In this document: piece after piece, positions 25,462-34,112 of the stretch
How the letters are laid out: each line of letters opens with the position of its first letter
Numbering within the stretch: the stretch's first letter is position 1
Assembly: GCA_019104865.1 (NCBI GenBank)
Contig: JAHRWZ010000044.1
Coordinates: forward strand, 1 to 64,000
Length of the DNA: 64,000 nucleotides
From: Castellaniella sp.
GTDB taxonomy: Bacteria > Pseudomonadota > Gammaproteobacteria > Burkholderiales > Burkholderiaceae_B
Reading direction: 5' to 3'
Position numbers and translations under genes: made by a program
The notes under the pieces: model-generated
What the model was told of the DNA's origin: nothing
Databases searched by the model: none
The model's input: the letters and a program-made list of their open reading frames with translations, nothing else

Positions 25462-25518
25462 GGTATTTTTTACCATTGAACGGTTAAATATACCCTGAAT
25501 TGAAAGGTAAAAATCACC
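25462..25518. promoter_or_regulatory. Three NorR boxes (GGT-N7-ACC)
   Basis: GGT-N7-ACC occurs exactly three times: 25462-25474, 25482-25494 and 25506-25518. Each has an A/T-only or nearly A/T-only spacer. Centres are 20 and 24 bp apart, near two helical turns. Triple sites of this form upstream of NO-reductase genes are known targets of NorR hexamers. They lie 41-97 bp upstream of the -24/-12 promoter, right for an enhancer. Confidence 0.9.
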
Positions 25519-25522
25519 GTAT

Positions 25523-25536
25523 TTGATTTATATCAG
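25523..25536. promoter_or_regulatory. FNR/DNR-like box upstream of norB
   Basis: TTGATTTATATCAG matches the FNR/DNR/ANR consensus TTGAT-N4-ATCAA at nine of ten fixed positions. It lies between the third NorR box and the sigma-54 promoter. FNR-type proteins often control NO reductase in denitrifiers, so norB may have oxygen control on top of NorR. The site is seen directly; occupancy is inferred. Confidence 0.55.
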
Positions 25537-25558
25537 TAGTTACCCTAGCGCATCCAGC

Positions 25559-25574
25559 TGGCACGTTTATTGCT
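25559..25574 (+). promoter_or_regulatory. Sigma-54 (-24/-12) promoter of norB
   Basis: TGGCACGTTTATTGCT fits the TGGCAC-N5-TTGC consensus exactly, with the GG and GC 10 bp apart. The predicted start is near 25585, giving a leader of about 70 nt before the norB ATG. It is the expected promoter class for a NorR target. Confidence 0.92.
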
Positions 25575-25656
25575 TGAAGAATCATGAAGTGAAAAAAGGG
25601 GGCGCCCTTCGGCGCTGGTCATTGAAAACCTCTCGCGGCTGCAGAAGGAGCGCAGA

Positions 25657-27933
25657 ATGGGTGAGTATAAGAAGTTATGGTGGACGCTGATCGGCGTTCT
25701 TGTGGTGGCGTTTGGCGTCCTGGGATGGATGGGCAAGGAGGTCTATCATCAGGCGCCTCCGATCCCCGCCCAGGTTGCGACGGCGGATGGCAAGGTTCTG
25801 ATGACCCACGACCAGATCCTGGACGGTCAGGTTGCCTGGCAGTCGGCCGGTGGCATGACCCTGGGCTCGATCCTGGGACACGGCGCCTACCAAGCCCCGG
25901 ACTGGACGGCGGACTGGCTGCATCGTGAATTGACGGGCTGGCTGGATCTGGCCTCGCAGGAAAAGTTCGGTGTCAAGTACGATCAGCTCGATGCGGACAA
26001 TCAGGTCATCCTGCAGCGCCAACTGAAGGCCGAATACCGCAAGAATACCTATGACGTGGCCAGCGGCGTGGTGACGGTGTCCGACCGTCGCGCTCAGGCG
26101 ATCGCGAACACCGCGTCGTACTATGACAAATTGTTCGGCGATGACGCGTCCCTGCACGAAAGCCGTGTTCACTTCGCCATGAAGGAAGGCACGTTGCCCA
26201 GCGCGGAAGATCGCGCACGTCTGGCAAACTTCTTCTTCTGGACCGCCTGGGCGGCCGGGACGGATCGGCCCGACAGTGTAGCGACCTATACCAACAACTG
26301 GCCGCATGAGCCGCTGATCGACAACGTGCCGACCCCAGAGAACGTCATCTGGTCGGTCGTGAGCGTGATCCTCCTGATCGCGGGCGTGGGCTTGCTGGTC
26401 TGGGCCTGGGCCTTCATGCACAAGGAAGAGGAAGAAGCTCCCGCGCCGGCGCGTGATCCGATCCTGCAGCTGGTGCTCACGCCTTCGCAGCGCGCGCTGG
26501 GCAAGTACCTGTTCCTGGTGGTGGCTTTGTTCGTGGCGCAGATTTTCATCGGCGGCTTCACGGCGCACTACACGGTGGAAGGCCAGACCTTCTACGGCAT
26601 CAACGCGTCCAAGTGGCTGCCCTATTCGCTGACGCGCACTTGGCACATCCAGGCGGCACTGTTCTGGATCGCAACCGGCTTCCTGGCGGTCGGCCTTTTC
26701 GTGGCTCCGATCCTCAACGGCGGCAAAGACCCCAAATACCAGAAGCTGGGCGTCGATATCCTGTTCTGGGCGCTGGTCGTAGTCGTCCTGGGCTCGTTCA
26801 CCGGCAACTTTGCCGCCATCGCCCACCTGATGCCCGAAAGCTGGAGCTTCTGGCTGGGTCACCAGGGCTATGAGTATGTAGAGCTGGGCCGTGTCTGGCA
26901 GATCGGCAAGTTCCTGGGTGTCGTGTTCTGGCTGGTTCTGATGCTGCGCGGCATCGTGCCGGCGCTCAAGCAAAAGGGCGACAAGAACCTGCTGGCACTG
27001 TTCACCGCTTCCGTGATTTGTATCGGCCTGTTCTATGGTGCCGGTCTGGTCTACGGCCAACGGACCAACCTCACCATCATGGAATACTGGCGCTGGTGGG
27101 TCGTGCACCTTTGGGTGGAAGGCTTCTTCGAAGTGTTCGCCACTGCCGCCCTAGCCTTCATCTTCTCCACCATGGGTCTGGTGTCCAAGCGCGGTGCCAC
27201 CACCGCCAGCCTGGCCTCGGCCGTGCTGTTCATGCTGGGCGGCACCCCGGGCACCATGCACCACCTGTATTTTTCGGGCACCACCACGCCGATCATGGCG
27301 ATTGGCGCATCCTTCAGTGCTCTGGAAGTCGTGCCGCTGGTCGTGCTGGGGTATGAAGCCTGGGAAAACTGGCGCCTGAAGTCCCGCGCTCCATGGATGG
27401 AAAACCTGCGCTGGCCGCTGCAGTTCTTCTTGGCCGTGTCTTTCTGGAACATGATCGGTGCCGGGGTGTTCGGTTTCATGGTCAACCCGCCGATCGCGCT
27501 CTACTACATCCAGGGCATGAACACCACAGCGGTGCATGCGCACGCGGCCCTGTTCGGTGTGTATGGCTTCCTGGCCCTGGGCTTCGTCCTGTTCGTTCTG
27601 CGCTATCTGCGCCCGAACATGAGCTTCAACAACAGCCTGATGAACACGGCGTTCTGGTGCATGAATATCGGCCTGGTGATGATGATCACGCTGAGCCTTC
27701 TGCCAATCGGCGTCATGCAGTTCTACGCCAGCGTCAGCCAGGGCACCTGGTGGGCCCGCGGCGAGACCTTCATGCAACAGGACATCCTGCGGACCCTGCG
27801 CTGGACCCGCACCTTCGGCGACGTGGTCTTCATCGTCGGCGGCCTGGGTGTGATGTGGCAGGTCGTGACGGCCCTGTTCGATGCCAAGGCCGCCCCGGCG
27901 GTCGACGGCAAGCTGGCCGCGCAACGCACCTGA
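25657..27933 (+). CDS. norB: Quinol-dependent nitric oxide reductase (qNor)
   Basis: The 758-residue single-subunit NO reductase has the qNor layout: an N-terminal helix, a periplasmic extension of about 200 residues without a haem-c CxxCH motif, then the 12-helix haem-copper-oxidase-like core. Core residues include HLMPESWSFWLGHQGYEYVE, GGTPGTMHHLYFSGTTTP with the HH pair and the conserved Glu in FSALEVVPLVVLGYEAW, and AVHAHAALFGVYGFLALG. It reduces 2 NO to N2O with quinol electrons in the inner membrane. AAGGAG precedes the ATG. Without visible nir or nos genes nearby, detoxification or a partial denitrification role are both possible. Confidence 0.95.
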   Translation: MGEYKKLWWTLIGVLVVAFGVLGWMGKEVYHQAPPIPAQVATADGKVLMTHDQILDGQVAWQSAGGMTLGSILGHGAYQAPDWTADWLHRELTGWLDLASQEKFGVKYDQLDADNQVILQRQLKAEYRKNTYDVASGVVTVSDRRAQAIANTASYYDKLFGDDASLHESRVHFAMKEGTLPSAEDRARLANFFFWTAWAAGTDRPDSVATYTNNWPHEPLIDNVPTPENVIWSVVSVILLIAGVGLLVWAWAFMHKEEEEAPAPARDPILQLVLTPSQRALGKYLFLVVALFVAQIFIGGFTAHYTVEGQTFYGINASKWLPYSLTRTWHIQAALFWIATGFLAVGLFVAPILNGGKDPKYQKLGVDILFWALVVVVLGSFTGNFAAIAHLMPESWSFWLGHQGYEYVELGRVWQIGKFLGVVFWLVLMLRGIVPALKQKGDKNLLALFTASVICIGLFYGAGLVYGQRTNLTIMEYWRWWVVHLWVEGFFEVFATAALAFIFSTMGLVSKRGATTASLASAVLFMLGGTPGTMHHLYFSGTTTPIMAIGASFSALEVVPLVVLGYEAWENWRLKSRAPWMENLRWPLQFFLAVSFWNMIGAGVFGFMVNPPIALYYIQGMNTTAVHAHAALFGVYGFLALGFVLFVLRYLRPNMSFNNSLMNTAFWCMNIGLVMMITLSLLPIGVMQFYASVSQGTWWARGETFMQQDILRTLRWTRTFGDVVFIVGGLGVMWQVVTALFDAKAAPAVDGKLAAQRT

Positions 27934-27982
27934 GCGTTTTTCTTCTAGCGGTCGGGGGCCCGAAACGGCGCCCCCGGACAGC

Positions 27983-28012
27983 AAGCCCGCCTCGATTGAG
28001 GCGGGCTTTTTT
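27983..28012 (+). terminator. Rho-independent terminator of norB
   Basis: AAGCCCGCCTC (27983-27993) and GAGGCGGGCTT (27998-28008) form an 11-bp perfect stem with a GATT loop, followed by T residues to 28012. The stop codon of the convergent gnd gene lies in the last bases of the T-run, so the terminator is packed against the neighbouring gene. Confidence 0.92.
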
Positions 28013-29030
28013 AATCCTGTGTGTCCGGCAGTTCGACGTGGCCGCCGAAGGCTTGGCGCATGGCGGACAGCACCCGGTTGGCGAAGTCGTCTTCGCCGCG
28101 CGAGGCGAAACGCGAATACAGAGCGGCGCTGAGCACAGGCGTGGGCACGGCCTCGTCGATGGCTGCCTGGATGGTCCAGCGGCCTTCACCGGAATCCGAT
28201 ACCCGGCCCTGGAAGCCGGACAGGGCCGGGTTGCCCGCCAGCGCCGTGGCGGTGAGGTCGAGCAGCCAGGAACTGATCACACTGCCGTGCCGCCAGAGTT
28301 CGGCGATGTCGGGCAGGTTCATGTCGTACTGATAGTGTTCGGGATTGCGCAGCGGCGTCGTTTCGGCTGTCGCGGCGTGTGTCTGCCGCCCGATGTCGGC
28401 ATGACGCAGGATATTCATGCCTTCGGCGTAGGCGGCCATGATGCCGTACTCGATGCCGTTGTGCACCATCTTGACGAAATGGCCTGCGCCGTGCGGGCCG
28501 CAATGCAGCCAGCCCTGGTCCGCCGTGCTTGCGCCGGGCTGTCGGCCTGGGGTGGGCGGCTGCGTGCCCGCGCCGGGGGCCAGAGTGGCAAAGATCGGGG
28601 TCAGGTGTTCGACCGCCTGGTCGCCCCCCACCATCAGGCAATAGCCACGTTCCAGGCCCGCGATGCCGCCGCTGGTGCCGACGTCCACGTAGTGGATGCC
28701 TAGTGGCCATAAGGCCGCGGCGCGTCGCAAGTCGTCGTGATAGTGGGAATTACCGCCGTCGATCAGGATGTCGCCGGCCTGCAGCAGCGGGGTCAAGTCG
28801 GCCAGCACGGCATCGACCGTGCCGGCCGGCACCATCAGCCAGATGGCGCGGGGCGCAGCCAGGGCCGATACCAGTTCCCCCAGAGTGTGGGCCTCGGTGG
28901 CGCCGAGCGCGGCCAGCCGGCCGATGGCTTCCGGATTCCGGTCGTGCACGACGCAGTCGTGGCCGTCGCGCAGCAGCCGGGTTGTCATGTTGGCGCCCAT
29001 GCGTCCCAGTCCAATCATGCCGATTTGCAT
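28011..29030 (-). CDS. gnd: 6-phosphogluconate dehydrogenase, decarboxylating (short form)
   Basis: The 339-residue enzyme begins [20 protein letters not shown], a Rossmann NAD(P)-binding loop. It has the DIGGNS-type substrate motif ([17 protein letters not shown]) and the catalytic helix [19 protein letters not shown] with the general-base lysine. The short form, about 300-340 residues against about 470 in the E. coli enzyme, is often NAD-dependent. A 15-residue glycine/proline/threonine-rich insertion lies just before the catalytic helix ([14 protein letters not shown]). It converts 6-phosphogluconate to ribulose 5-phosphate and CO2. The stop codon at 28011-28013 overlaps the T-run of the norB terminator. 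Confidence 0.9.
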   Translation of the reverse strand: MQIGMIGLGRMGANMTTRLLRDGHDCVVHDRNPEAIGRLAALGATEAHTLGELVSALAAPRAIWLMVPAGTVDAVLADLTPLLQAGDILIDGGNSHYHDDLRRAAALWPLGIHYVDVGTSGGIAGLERGYCLMVGGDQAVEHLTPIFATLAPGAGTQPPTPGRQPGASTADQGWLHCGPHGAGHFVKMVHNGIEYGIMAAYAEGMNILRHADIGRQTHAATAETTPLRNPEHYQYDMNLPDIAELWRHGSVISSWLLDLTATALAGNPALSGFQGRVSDSGEGRWTIQAAIDEAVPTPVLSAALYSRFASRGEDDFANRVLSAMRQAFGGHVELPDTQD

Positions 29031-29094
29031 GGCGAGTGTCCTGTTTCTATGTTGTAGGGGCCCTCGGCCGCCAGGGCTGCCCGCGGTCGCGGGC

Positions 29095-30438
29095 TCAGGA
29101 TCTGGCCGGTTCAGCGGGCCGGATGCCGTTCCTGGCGGTGAGTGCGCCCAGAGTGAATGTCAACAGCAGCGTGGGAAGCGCGCTGCCGTAATCCGGTGCC
29201 CATTGTGCCAGGGAATGGTAGCAGGCGATCCCCAGCACCCAGATCCCCGCGGGGATCGCGTGGAAACCACGCGGCGTGTCGGTGAGGCGATCGGGTCGCA
29301 TGCCCAGCCGTCCAAGGATCGTGCCAAACAGCGGCACGAACACGGAACTGAGCGCCAGCAGGAAGGGCTCCAGGCTGTGCATCGGCAGCACCATGGCCAG
29401 CGTGATCGACAGCGCGGCCAGCAATGTGCCCCAGGTTTTCAGGCCAAAGGCGGGCAGCAGGCTGTGGCTGCAGACGGATCCGGAATACAGGTCGCCGTAG
29501 GTGTTGTCCAGTTCGTCGATCAGGATCAGGCCCAGGGCCAGCAGTCCACCCTGGGCCAGCAGCAGGGCATTGACCATGTCCACATCGGGGCCTGTCACGG
29601 TGATGACCAGCACACCCAGCGCGTAACACCAGATGTTGGCGATGGTGTAGCCCAACCAGGTGCCGCCCAGTGCGCCGCGACCGCTGCGGCCATGTCGGGC
29701 GTAGTCCGCCACCAGCGGCAGCCAGGACACCGGCATGGCGATGACCAGGTCCAGCGCCTGGAAGGTATTCATGCTGCCATCGCCCGTGCGCTGCCAGAGT
29801 GCCCGTAGGCCTGGGGCGTCCAGCTTCAGGCCGAACTGCACCGTCAGCCAGATGAGCGACAGCACCACCAGCGGCAGGCCGATGCGGCTGACGATGCGCC
29901 GCACCAATGTGACCATGGAGCCGCGCAGCAGCAGCAGGACGATCAGCCCCCAGAATAGCGTCGGGACGATCAGGCCGGTGTTCACGCCGAAGGCCTTTTC
30001 CGCGATCGCCTGGGTGCCGTCGCGCATGATGACCAGCTCGAACGTGGCCCAGCCGAGCAGTTGCACGACGTTCAGCAAGACGGGCAGGTGGGCGAAGCGC
30101 TGGCCGTAGACGGCGTGGATCAGGCCGGCGCTGGACAGGCCGCTGTCGCAGCCCAGACGGGCTACCCAGGCCAGCAGGCCGGCGCCGAGGATCGAACCGG
30201 CGATGACCGCGGTCAGCGCGTCACGAGTGCCCAGGGCGGGCGCCAGATACGCGCCGACCTGGATCACCAGCAGGCCGACCCCCAGGCTGAACCAGAGGGC
30301 CATGTGGTCGTGCCAGCCGAATACCCGTTCGACCTCGGGTATGCCGGGAGTCCCCGCTGAGGAACCGGTGGCGTCGGGATGACGACCGGCGTTCGCGCGG
30401 ACTGGGTGTTGGCGGGATGTGGAAGTGTTTTGGTTCAT
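29095..30438 (-). CDS. cytX: CytX-like hydroxymethylpyrimidine/thiamine-precursor permease (NCS1)
   Basis: The start at 30438 ([13 protein letters not shown]) skips an unsupported upstream extension, giving 447 residues. The protein is a 12-helix NCS1 (cytosine permease-like) carrier: [40 protein letters not shown] and [20 protein letters not shown] are landmarks. The CytX assignment rests mainly on the TPP riboswitch in its leader. Known CytX proteins take up the pyrimidine precursor of thiamine. A 7-bp inverted repeat (30442-30448 with 30468-30474) would hide the region just before the start codon, so translation may be switched by the riboswitch. Confidence 0.87.
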   Translation of the reverse strand: MNQNTSTSRQHPVRANAGRHPDATGSSAGTPGIPEVERVFGWHDHMALWFSLGVGLLVIQVGAYLAPALGTRDALTAVIAGSILGAGLLAWVARLGCDSGLSSAGLIHAVYGQRFAHLPVLLNVVQLLGWATFELVIMRDGTQAIAEKAFGVNTGLIVPTLFWGLIVLLLLRGSMVTLVRRIVSRIGLPLVVLSLIWLTVQFGLKLDAPGLRALWQRTGDGSMNTFQALDLVIAMPVSWLPLVADYARHGRSGRGALGGTWLGYTIANIWCYALGVLVITVTGPDVDMVNALLLAQGGLLALGLILIDELDNTYGDLYSGSVCSHSLLPAFGLKTWGTLLAALSITLAMVLPMHSLEPFLLALSSVFVPLFGTILGRLGMRPDRLTDTPRGFHAIPAGIWVLGIACYHSLAQWAPDYGSALPTLLLTFTLGALTARNGIRPAEPARS

Positions 30439-30441
30439 GGT

Positions 30442-30474
30442 GCGCCTGTCTGTCTGGGCGGGGAGGGCAGGCGC
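30442..30474 (-). promoter_or_regulatory. Possible start-sequestering hairpin of cytX
   Basis: On the minus strand GCGCCTG and CAGGCGC form a perfect 7-bp stem whose 3' arm ends 3 bases before the cytX ATG. It would cover the only Shine-Dalgarno-like bases. A second perfect 9-bp stem, GGAAAGCAG with CTGCTTTCC (30482-30512), lies directly upstream and shares bases with the riboswitch 3' end. Neither stem is followed by a T-run, so translational control is more likely than termination. Confidence 0.5.
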
Positions 30475-30499
30475 GGGCGATGGAAAGCAGTCGCCATGG

Positions 30500-30588
30500 C
30501 GAGCTGCTTTCCTGCGCGAGGATGATCTCAATCAGGTTCGAAGGGACTGTCTCAGCCGCTGTGGCGGCACCCCTAGCGGGACTCGAAA
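30500..30588 (-). ncRNA. TPP riboswitch (THI element) upstream of cytX
   Basis: The minus strand carries the conserved THI-box blocks in order: CTAGGGGTGCCG, GGCTGAGACAG, TCCCTTCGAACCTGATTGAG and TCATCCTCGCGCAGGAAAG. CTGAGA and GAACCTGAT are the pyrimidine- and pyrophosphate-sensing cores. The element lies about 60 nt upstream of the cytX start, so thiamine pyrophosphate should turn the permease off. Confidence 0.95.
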
Positions 30589-30653
30589 ATGGGTGTGGCG
30601 TGGGTGATTTTAGGAGTCGGCCGTCCGATGGGCAAGGCCGGCTCCGGTTCCGC

Positions 30654-31067
30654 TCAGTCGAAGTGCACAATCTCGAAGCTCAGCCGGCCCTGCTCGTCGC
30701 GGCCGACCGAATATCCCAGGTGTTCGCGCACGCTGTTGTCCGGATGAAAGGTCAGGACGACCGGCTTGATGCGCTCCAGTTCGGCTTCCTGGATGTATTC
30801 CGAATTGGCGATGATGACTTCGTCGCCGCGCTGGCAGGTGCGGGCAGCCGCGCCATTCAGGATGCAACAACGTGAACCCCGCTCGCCGTAGATGACGTAG
30901 GTGCTGATGCGAGCGCCGGAATTCTTGTTCCAGATATCCACGAATTCCATCGGCAGGATGCCGGCGGCTTCGCAGTGGTCGGGATCCAGGGTGATGGAGC
31001 CGTGGTAGTCCAGGTCGGCTCCGGTGACGCGGATGCCATGCAGTTTGGCGCGGACGATTTTTCTCAC
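30654..31067 (-). CDS. panD: Aspartate 1-decarboxylase
   Basis: The start is taken as GTG at 31067 because [19 protein letters not shown] is the usual PanD opening; the upstream frame codes for non-conserved residues. The self-cleavage site is at Gly-Ser in YHGSITLD, which forms the pyruvoyl cofactor, and the core [15 protein letters not shown] and [18 protein letters not shown] is standard. The 137-residue product makes beta-alanine for pantothenate and CoA. The C-terminal end (about residue 90 on) is longer than in the 126-residue E. coli enzyme. No pan gene neighbours it here. Confidence 0.88.
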   Translation of the reverse strand: MRKIVRAKLHGIRVTGADLDYHGSITLDPDHCEAAGILPMEFVDIWNKNSGARISTYVIYGERGSRCCILNGAAARTCQRGDEVIIANSEYIQEAELERIKPVVLTFHPDNSVREHLGYSVGRDEQGRLSFEIVHFD

Positions 31068-31137
31068 GTTGTATCCAGAAAACGGAAATTGAGCAGGCGG
31101 CATTTTAGCGCGTTGCGGTGCAGCATCGATTGTGGCG

Positions 31138-31893
31138 TCAGTCGTGCAGATCGGGCCCGATCGGCGGGCTGGCCAGCAGGACGTCCCTCAGGCGTGCGTG
31201 AAAGGCGGTGAGAAAGGCCGCGCGGCTGGCTTCGGGCAGCAGGCTGCCCAGGGAAGCGATCCGGTCGGCCGCGTAGCGACGCGGCGTTCCCAGGGCTTCC
31301 TCCAGGGCATTGGCCTGGCCTGTGATCGTGGCCGGGTCGCAATCGGCCAGGATCAAGGCATGCGCCAGCCCGACCTGACACCCCGGAGATTGGCCGGGCA
31401 TGCGCCGCCAGACCTGAGCCGTGCCGACGATCTTGCGCGGCGGCTGCCCGACCGCCAGATTGTATCGGCCGTCGCAGAAAGAGCCTTCGACGGCCTGCGC
31501 CCGCGCGTCGATACCGAAGAACAGCAGTGCGGCGCCGATAATGCCGCAGAGGTGTCGATAGAACGTTTCCGAATGATCCAGCGGCCGTCCGGCGACGGTG
31601 CATGCGAGGCTCAGGTTCAGAATGCCGGGCCCTTGCGGCACGACGCCGCCGCCCGATTGCCTGACGTGGACGGGCCATCCCCGGGCCGCGAATATTTTCT
31701 GGACAGCGATAAAACCGGGGTGGGCCGTGTAGGTGCGCGGGACGACCAGGCCCTGATCCGCCTGCCAGAGGCACGCGACCGGCCCCTCGGTGGCCAGACT
31801 GAGCAGCACTTCGTCGGCCAGCGGATCCTGTCTTGCGTCGGCATCCAGGTCCAGCAGCCGGTAGCGTGCGGGGGCGGGAAATGAAGACGGCAT
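31138..31893 (-). CDS. Lipoate-protein ligase A-like protein (BPL/LplA fold)
   Basis: The 251-residue protein has the lipoate/biotin ligase fold: [20 protein letters not shown] is the acyl-binding loop (usual form RRxxGGGAV), and [20 protein letters not shown] contains the conserved lysine (RKIVGTA). LplA enzymes attach lipoate to 2-oxoacid dehydrogenase E2 and GcvH proteins. Some members of this group instead transfer octanoyl groups or serve other acyl substrates. No separate accessory C-terminal domain is seen. It starts 10 bp after the TM2 gene and precedes panD. Confidence 0.8.
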   Translation of the reverse strand: MPSSFPAPARYRLLDLDADARQDPLADEVLLSLATEGPVACLWQADQGLVVPRTYTAHPGFIAVQKIFAARGWPVHVRQSGGGVVPQGPGILNLSLACTVAGRPLDHSETFYRHLCGIIGAALLFFGIDARAQAVEGSFCDGRYNLAVGQPPRKIVGTAQVWRRMPGQSPGCQVGLAHALILADCDPATITGQANALEEALGTPRRYAADRIASLGSLLPEASRAAFLTAFHARLRDVLLASPPIGPDLHD

Positions 31894-31903
31894 CAAGCCG
31901 GGG

Positions 31904-32374
31904 TCAGGACAACTGTGTGGCGGCGAAAGTTTCGTCGTCCATAAACAGGTAGCGGATGGCGTCGATCAGGCCCAGCACCACCGCCAGCGGCACGAAGATC
32001 CAGGCGATCGCCAGATAGCCCAGGCCCCAGCCGATCTGTCCCAGGAAGAAGCGGTGCGCGCCCAGCCAGCCCAGGAAGATAGCCAGGACGATCGCGATGC
32101 GGCGCTGCGACGATGGCCGGCCCAGTGCCTCGCGGTGAGAACTGAGGATCCACAGGCTGACCGGCACGGTCAGCAGGATGGCCAGCAGAACCTTGCCGGT
32201 GTGCGCCTGCAGGTAGGACGCAATCACCGCGAACAGTTCGCTGAAATTGCGCACCAGCACGCCCGTCAGGCTGGAGATCCAGACGAAGACCCGGCCAAAG
32301 GCGATCTCGCCGAAGCTCAGGGCCAGCAGGATGACGACGAAGACCGCGATGATCAGGATCAGTTTTTTCAGCAT
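31904..32374 (-). CDS. TM2-domain membrane protein
   Basis: The 156-residue protein has a hydrophobic N-terminal helix (MLKKLILIIAVFVVILLALS), a second helix near residue 70 and a C-terminal TM2 domain: AIVLAIFLGWLGAHRFFLGQ followed by a turn and a last helix with DAIRYLFMDDETF. TM2 proteins are small inner-membrane proteins of uncertain role. It is 10 bp upstream of the LplA-like gene on the same strand, so it heads a small operon with lplA and possibly panD. Confidence 0.75.
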   Translation of the reverse strand: MLKKLILIIAVFVVILLALSFGEIAFGRVFVWISSLTGVLVRNFSELFAVIASYLQAHTGKVLLAILLTVPVSLWILSSHREALGRPSSQRRIAIVLAIFLGWLGAHRFFLGQIGWGLGYLAIAWIFVPLAVVLGLIDAIRYLFMDDETFAATQLS

Positions 32375-32496
32375 GGAAATCCTGCAAATAGTCTGCCCGA
32401 TGGTTGCAAGAGGTGTCCCGTCTGATCGGTTGAATGATTCCGTTCATGTGCGGGTCGTCGGGCGTTCTTGTGTCATTCTATCGGGATTGCCGCGAA

Positions 32497-33990
32497 TCAG
32501 CGCACGCTGGCCTGCCGGATGGCGTGGTCCCAGCGGGCGAGACATTCGGCCGCCTGGTCGCGCGGCATCGCCGGGTCGAACTGGCGCTCGATGCGCCACA
32601 GCGATTCCAGCTCGCCCAGATCGGCGTAAATGCCGGCGTGCAGGCCTGCCAGGAACGCGGCGCCCAGCGCTGTCGTTTCCACCATGGTCGGGCGCAGGAT
32701 CGGGATGCCCAGCAGGTCCGCCTGGAACTGCATCAGCAAGTCGTTCACGCAGGCGCCACCGTCCACCCGCAAGGCTGGCAGCGCAGTCGTGCCGGCCGCC
32801 TGCGCGTCGCGGCTCATGGCCTGCAGCAGGGCAGCGCTTTGGTAGGCGATGCTCTCCAGCGCGGCTCGGGCGATGTGCGCCATAGTGGTGCCGCGGGTCA
32901 GACCGGTGATGGTGCCCCGCGCTTGCGGGTCCCACCAGGGGGCGCCCAACCCGGTGAAGGCGGGTACGAACATGACCCCGCCCGAATCGGGCACGCTGCG
33001 GGCCATCTCCTCGATGTCGCTGCTGCGCGTGAAGGCGCGCAGGCCGTCGCGCAGCCACTGGACCACGGCGCCGCCGACAAAAACGCTGCCTTCCAGGGCG
33101 AAGGTAGGCCTGGCGTCCGTCTGCGCGGTACTGGTCGTCACCAGTCCGTTCTCCGATACCCGGAACTGGTCGCCGGTGTGCATCAGCATGAAGCAGCCGG
33201 TGCCATAGGTATTTTTCGCCATGCCGGGATGAAAGCAGGCCTGGCCAAACAGGGCGCTCTGCTGGTCGCCCGCCACGCCGCGGATCGGAACGGCATGGCC
33301 CAGGATCTCTGTCGAGGTCAGGCCGAAGTCCGCCGAGGACGGCTGGATTCCGGGCATCATGCGGGCCGGGATGCCCAGCCGGTCCAGCAGTTCCGTGTCC
33401 CAGGCGTTGCGGTGCACGTCCATCAGCATGGTGCGCGCCGCATTGCTGACGTCCGTCAGATGTTGCCGGCCGCCAGTCAATTGCCAGATCAGCCAGCTGT
33501 CGATCGTGCCGAACAGCAGTTCACCGGCCTTGGCGCGCGCGCGTGCGCCAGGCACGTGATCCAGGATCCATTTCAGCTTCGTGGCGGAAAAGTAGGCGTC
33601 GACGCGCAGGCCCGTGCGCTGCAGGATCGTGGCTTCCAGCCCCTGCTGGCGCAGCTCGGCGCAGGTGGGCTCGGCGCGGCGGTCCTGCCAGACGATGGCG
33701 CGGTGGATGGGTTCGCCGGTGCGGCGGTCCCAGACCACCGTGGTCTCGCGCTGGTTGGTGATGCCGATGGCGCTGACGTCGCGCGCGGAGATGCCGGCCC
33801 TGTGCAGGGCTTCCCGCAGGGTGTCGCGCTGGGTGTGCCAGATCTCCATCGGGTCGTGTTCGACCCAGCCCGGCTGCGGATAGTGCTGGGTGAATTCCCG
33901 CTGCGACAGGCTCACGATGCGACCCATCCGGTCGAAGACGATCCCGCGGGTGCTGGAAGTGCCCTGATCCAGGGCGAGCAGGTAAGTCAT
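32497..33990 (-). CDS. glpK: Glycerol kinase
   Basis: This 497-residue FGGY-family sugar kinase begins [20 protein letters not shown], the phosphate-1 motif. It has the glycerol-binding [20 protein letters not shown] segment, [17 protein letters not shown] and the C-terminal [20 protein letters not shown] with the catalytic aspartate region. It phosphorylates glycerol to sn-glycerol 3-phosphate with ATP. It is divergent from glpD with a 122-bp shared control gap, but no facilitator gene (glpF) or glpR is in the window. Confidence 0.95.
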   Translation of the reverse strand: MTYLLALDQGTSSTRGIVFDRMGRIVSLSQREFTQHYPQPGWVEHDPMEIWHTQRDTLREALHRAGISARDVSAIGITNQRETTVVWDRRTGEPIHRAIVWQDRRAEPTCAELRQQGLEATILQRTGLRVDAYFSATKLKWILDHVPGARARAKAGELLFGTIDSWLIWQLTGGRQHLTDVSNAARTMLMDVHRNAWDTELLDRLGIPARMMPGIQPSSADFGLTSTEILGHAVPIRGVAGDQQSALFGQACFHPGMAKNTYGTGCFMLMHTGDQFRVSENGLVTTSTAQTDARPTFALEGSVFVGGAVVQWLRDGLRAFTRSSDIEEMARSVPDSGGVMFVPAFTGLGAPWWDPQARGTITGLTRGTTMAHIARAALESIAYQSAALLQAMSRDAQAAGTTALPALRVDGGACVNDLLMQFQADLLGIPILRPTMVETTALGAAFLAGLHAGIYADLGELESLWRIERQFDPAMPRDQAAECLARWDHAIRQASVR

Positions 33991-34112
33991 GAAGGAATCC
34001 TCGACTGGAATGTTCTTGCGTGGAACAAATGATACCGGCCCGTTAAAATCCCGGAGAAACGATCCTCGGGCGCATCATTGGCCTGACCTCAGAATTCCTG
34101 ATCCGCGTCCCG

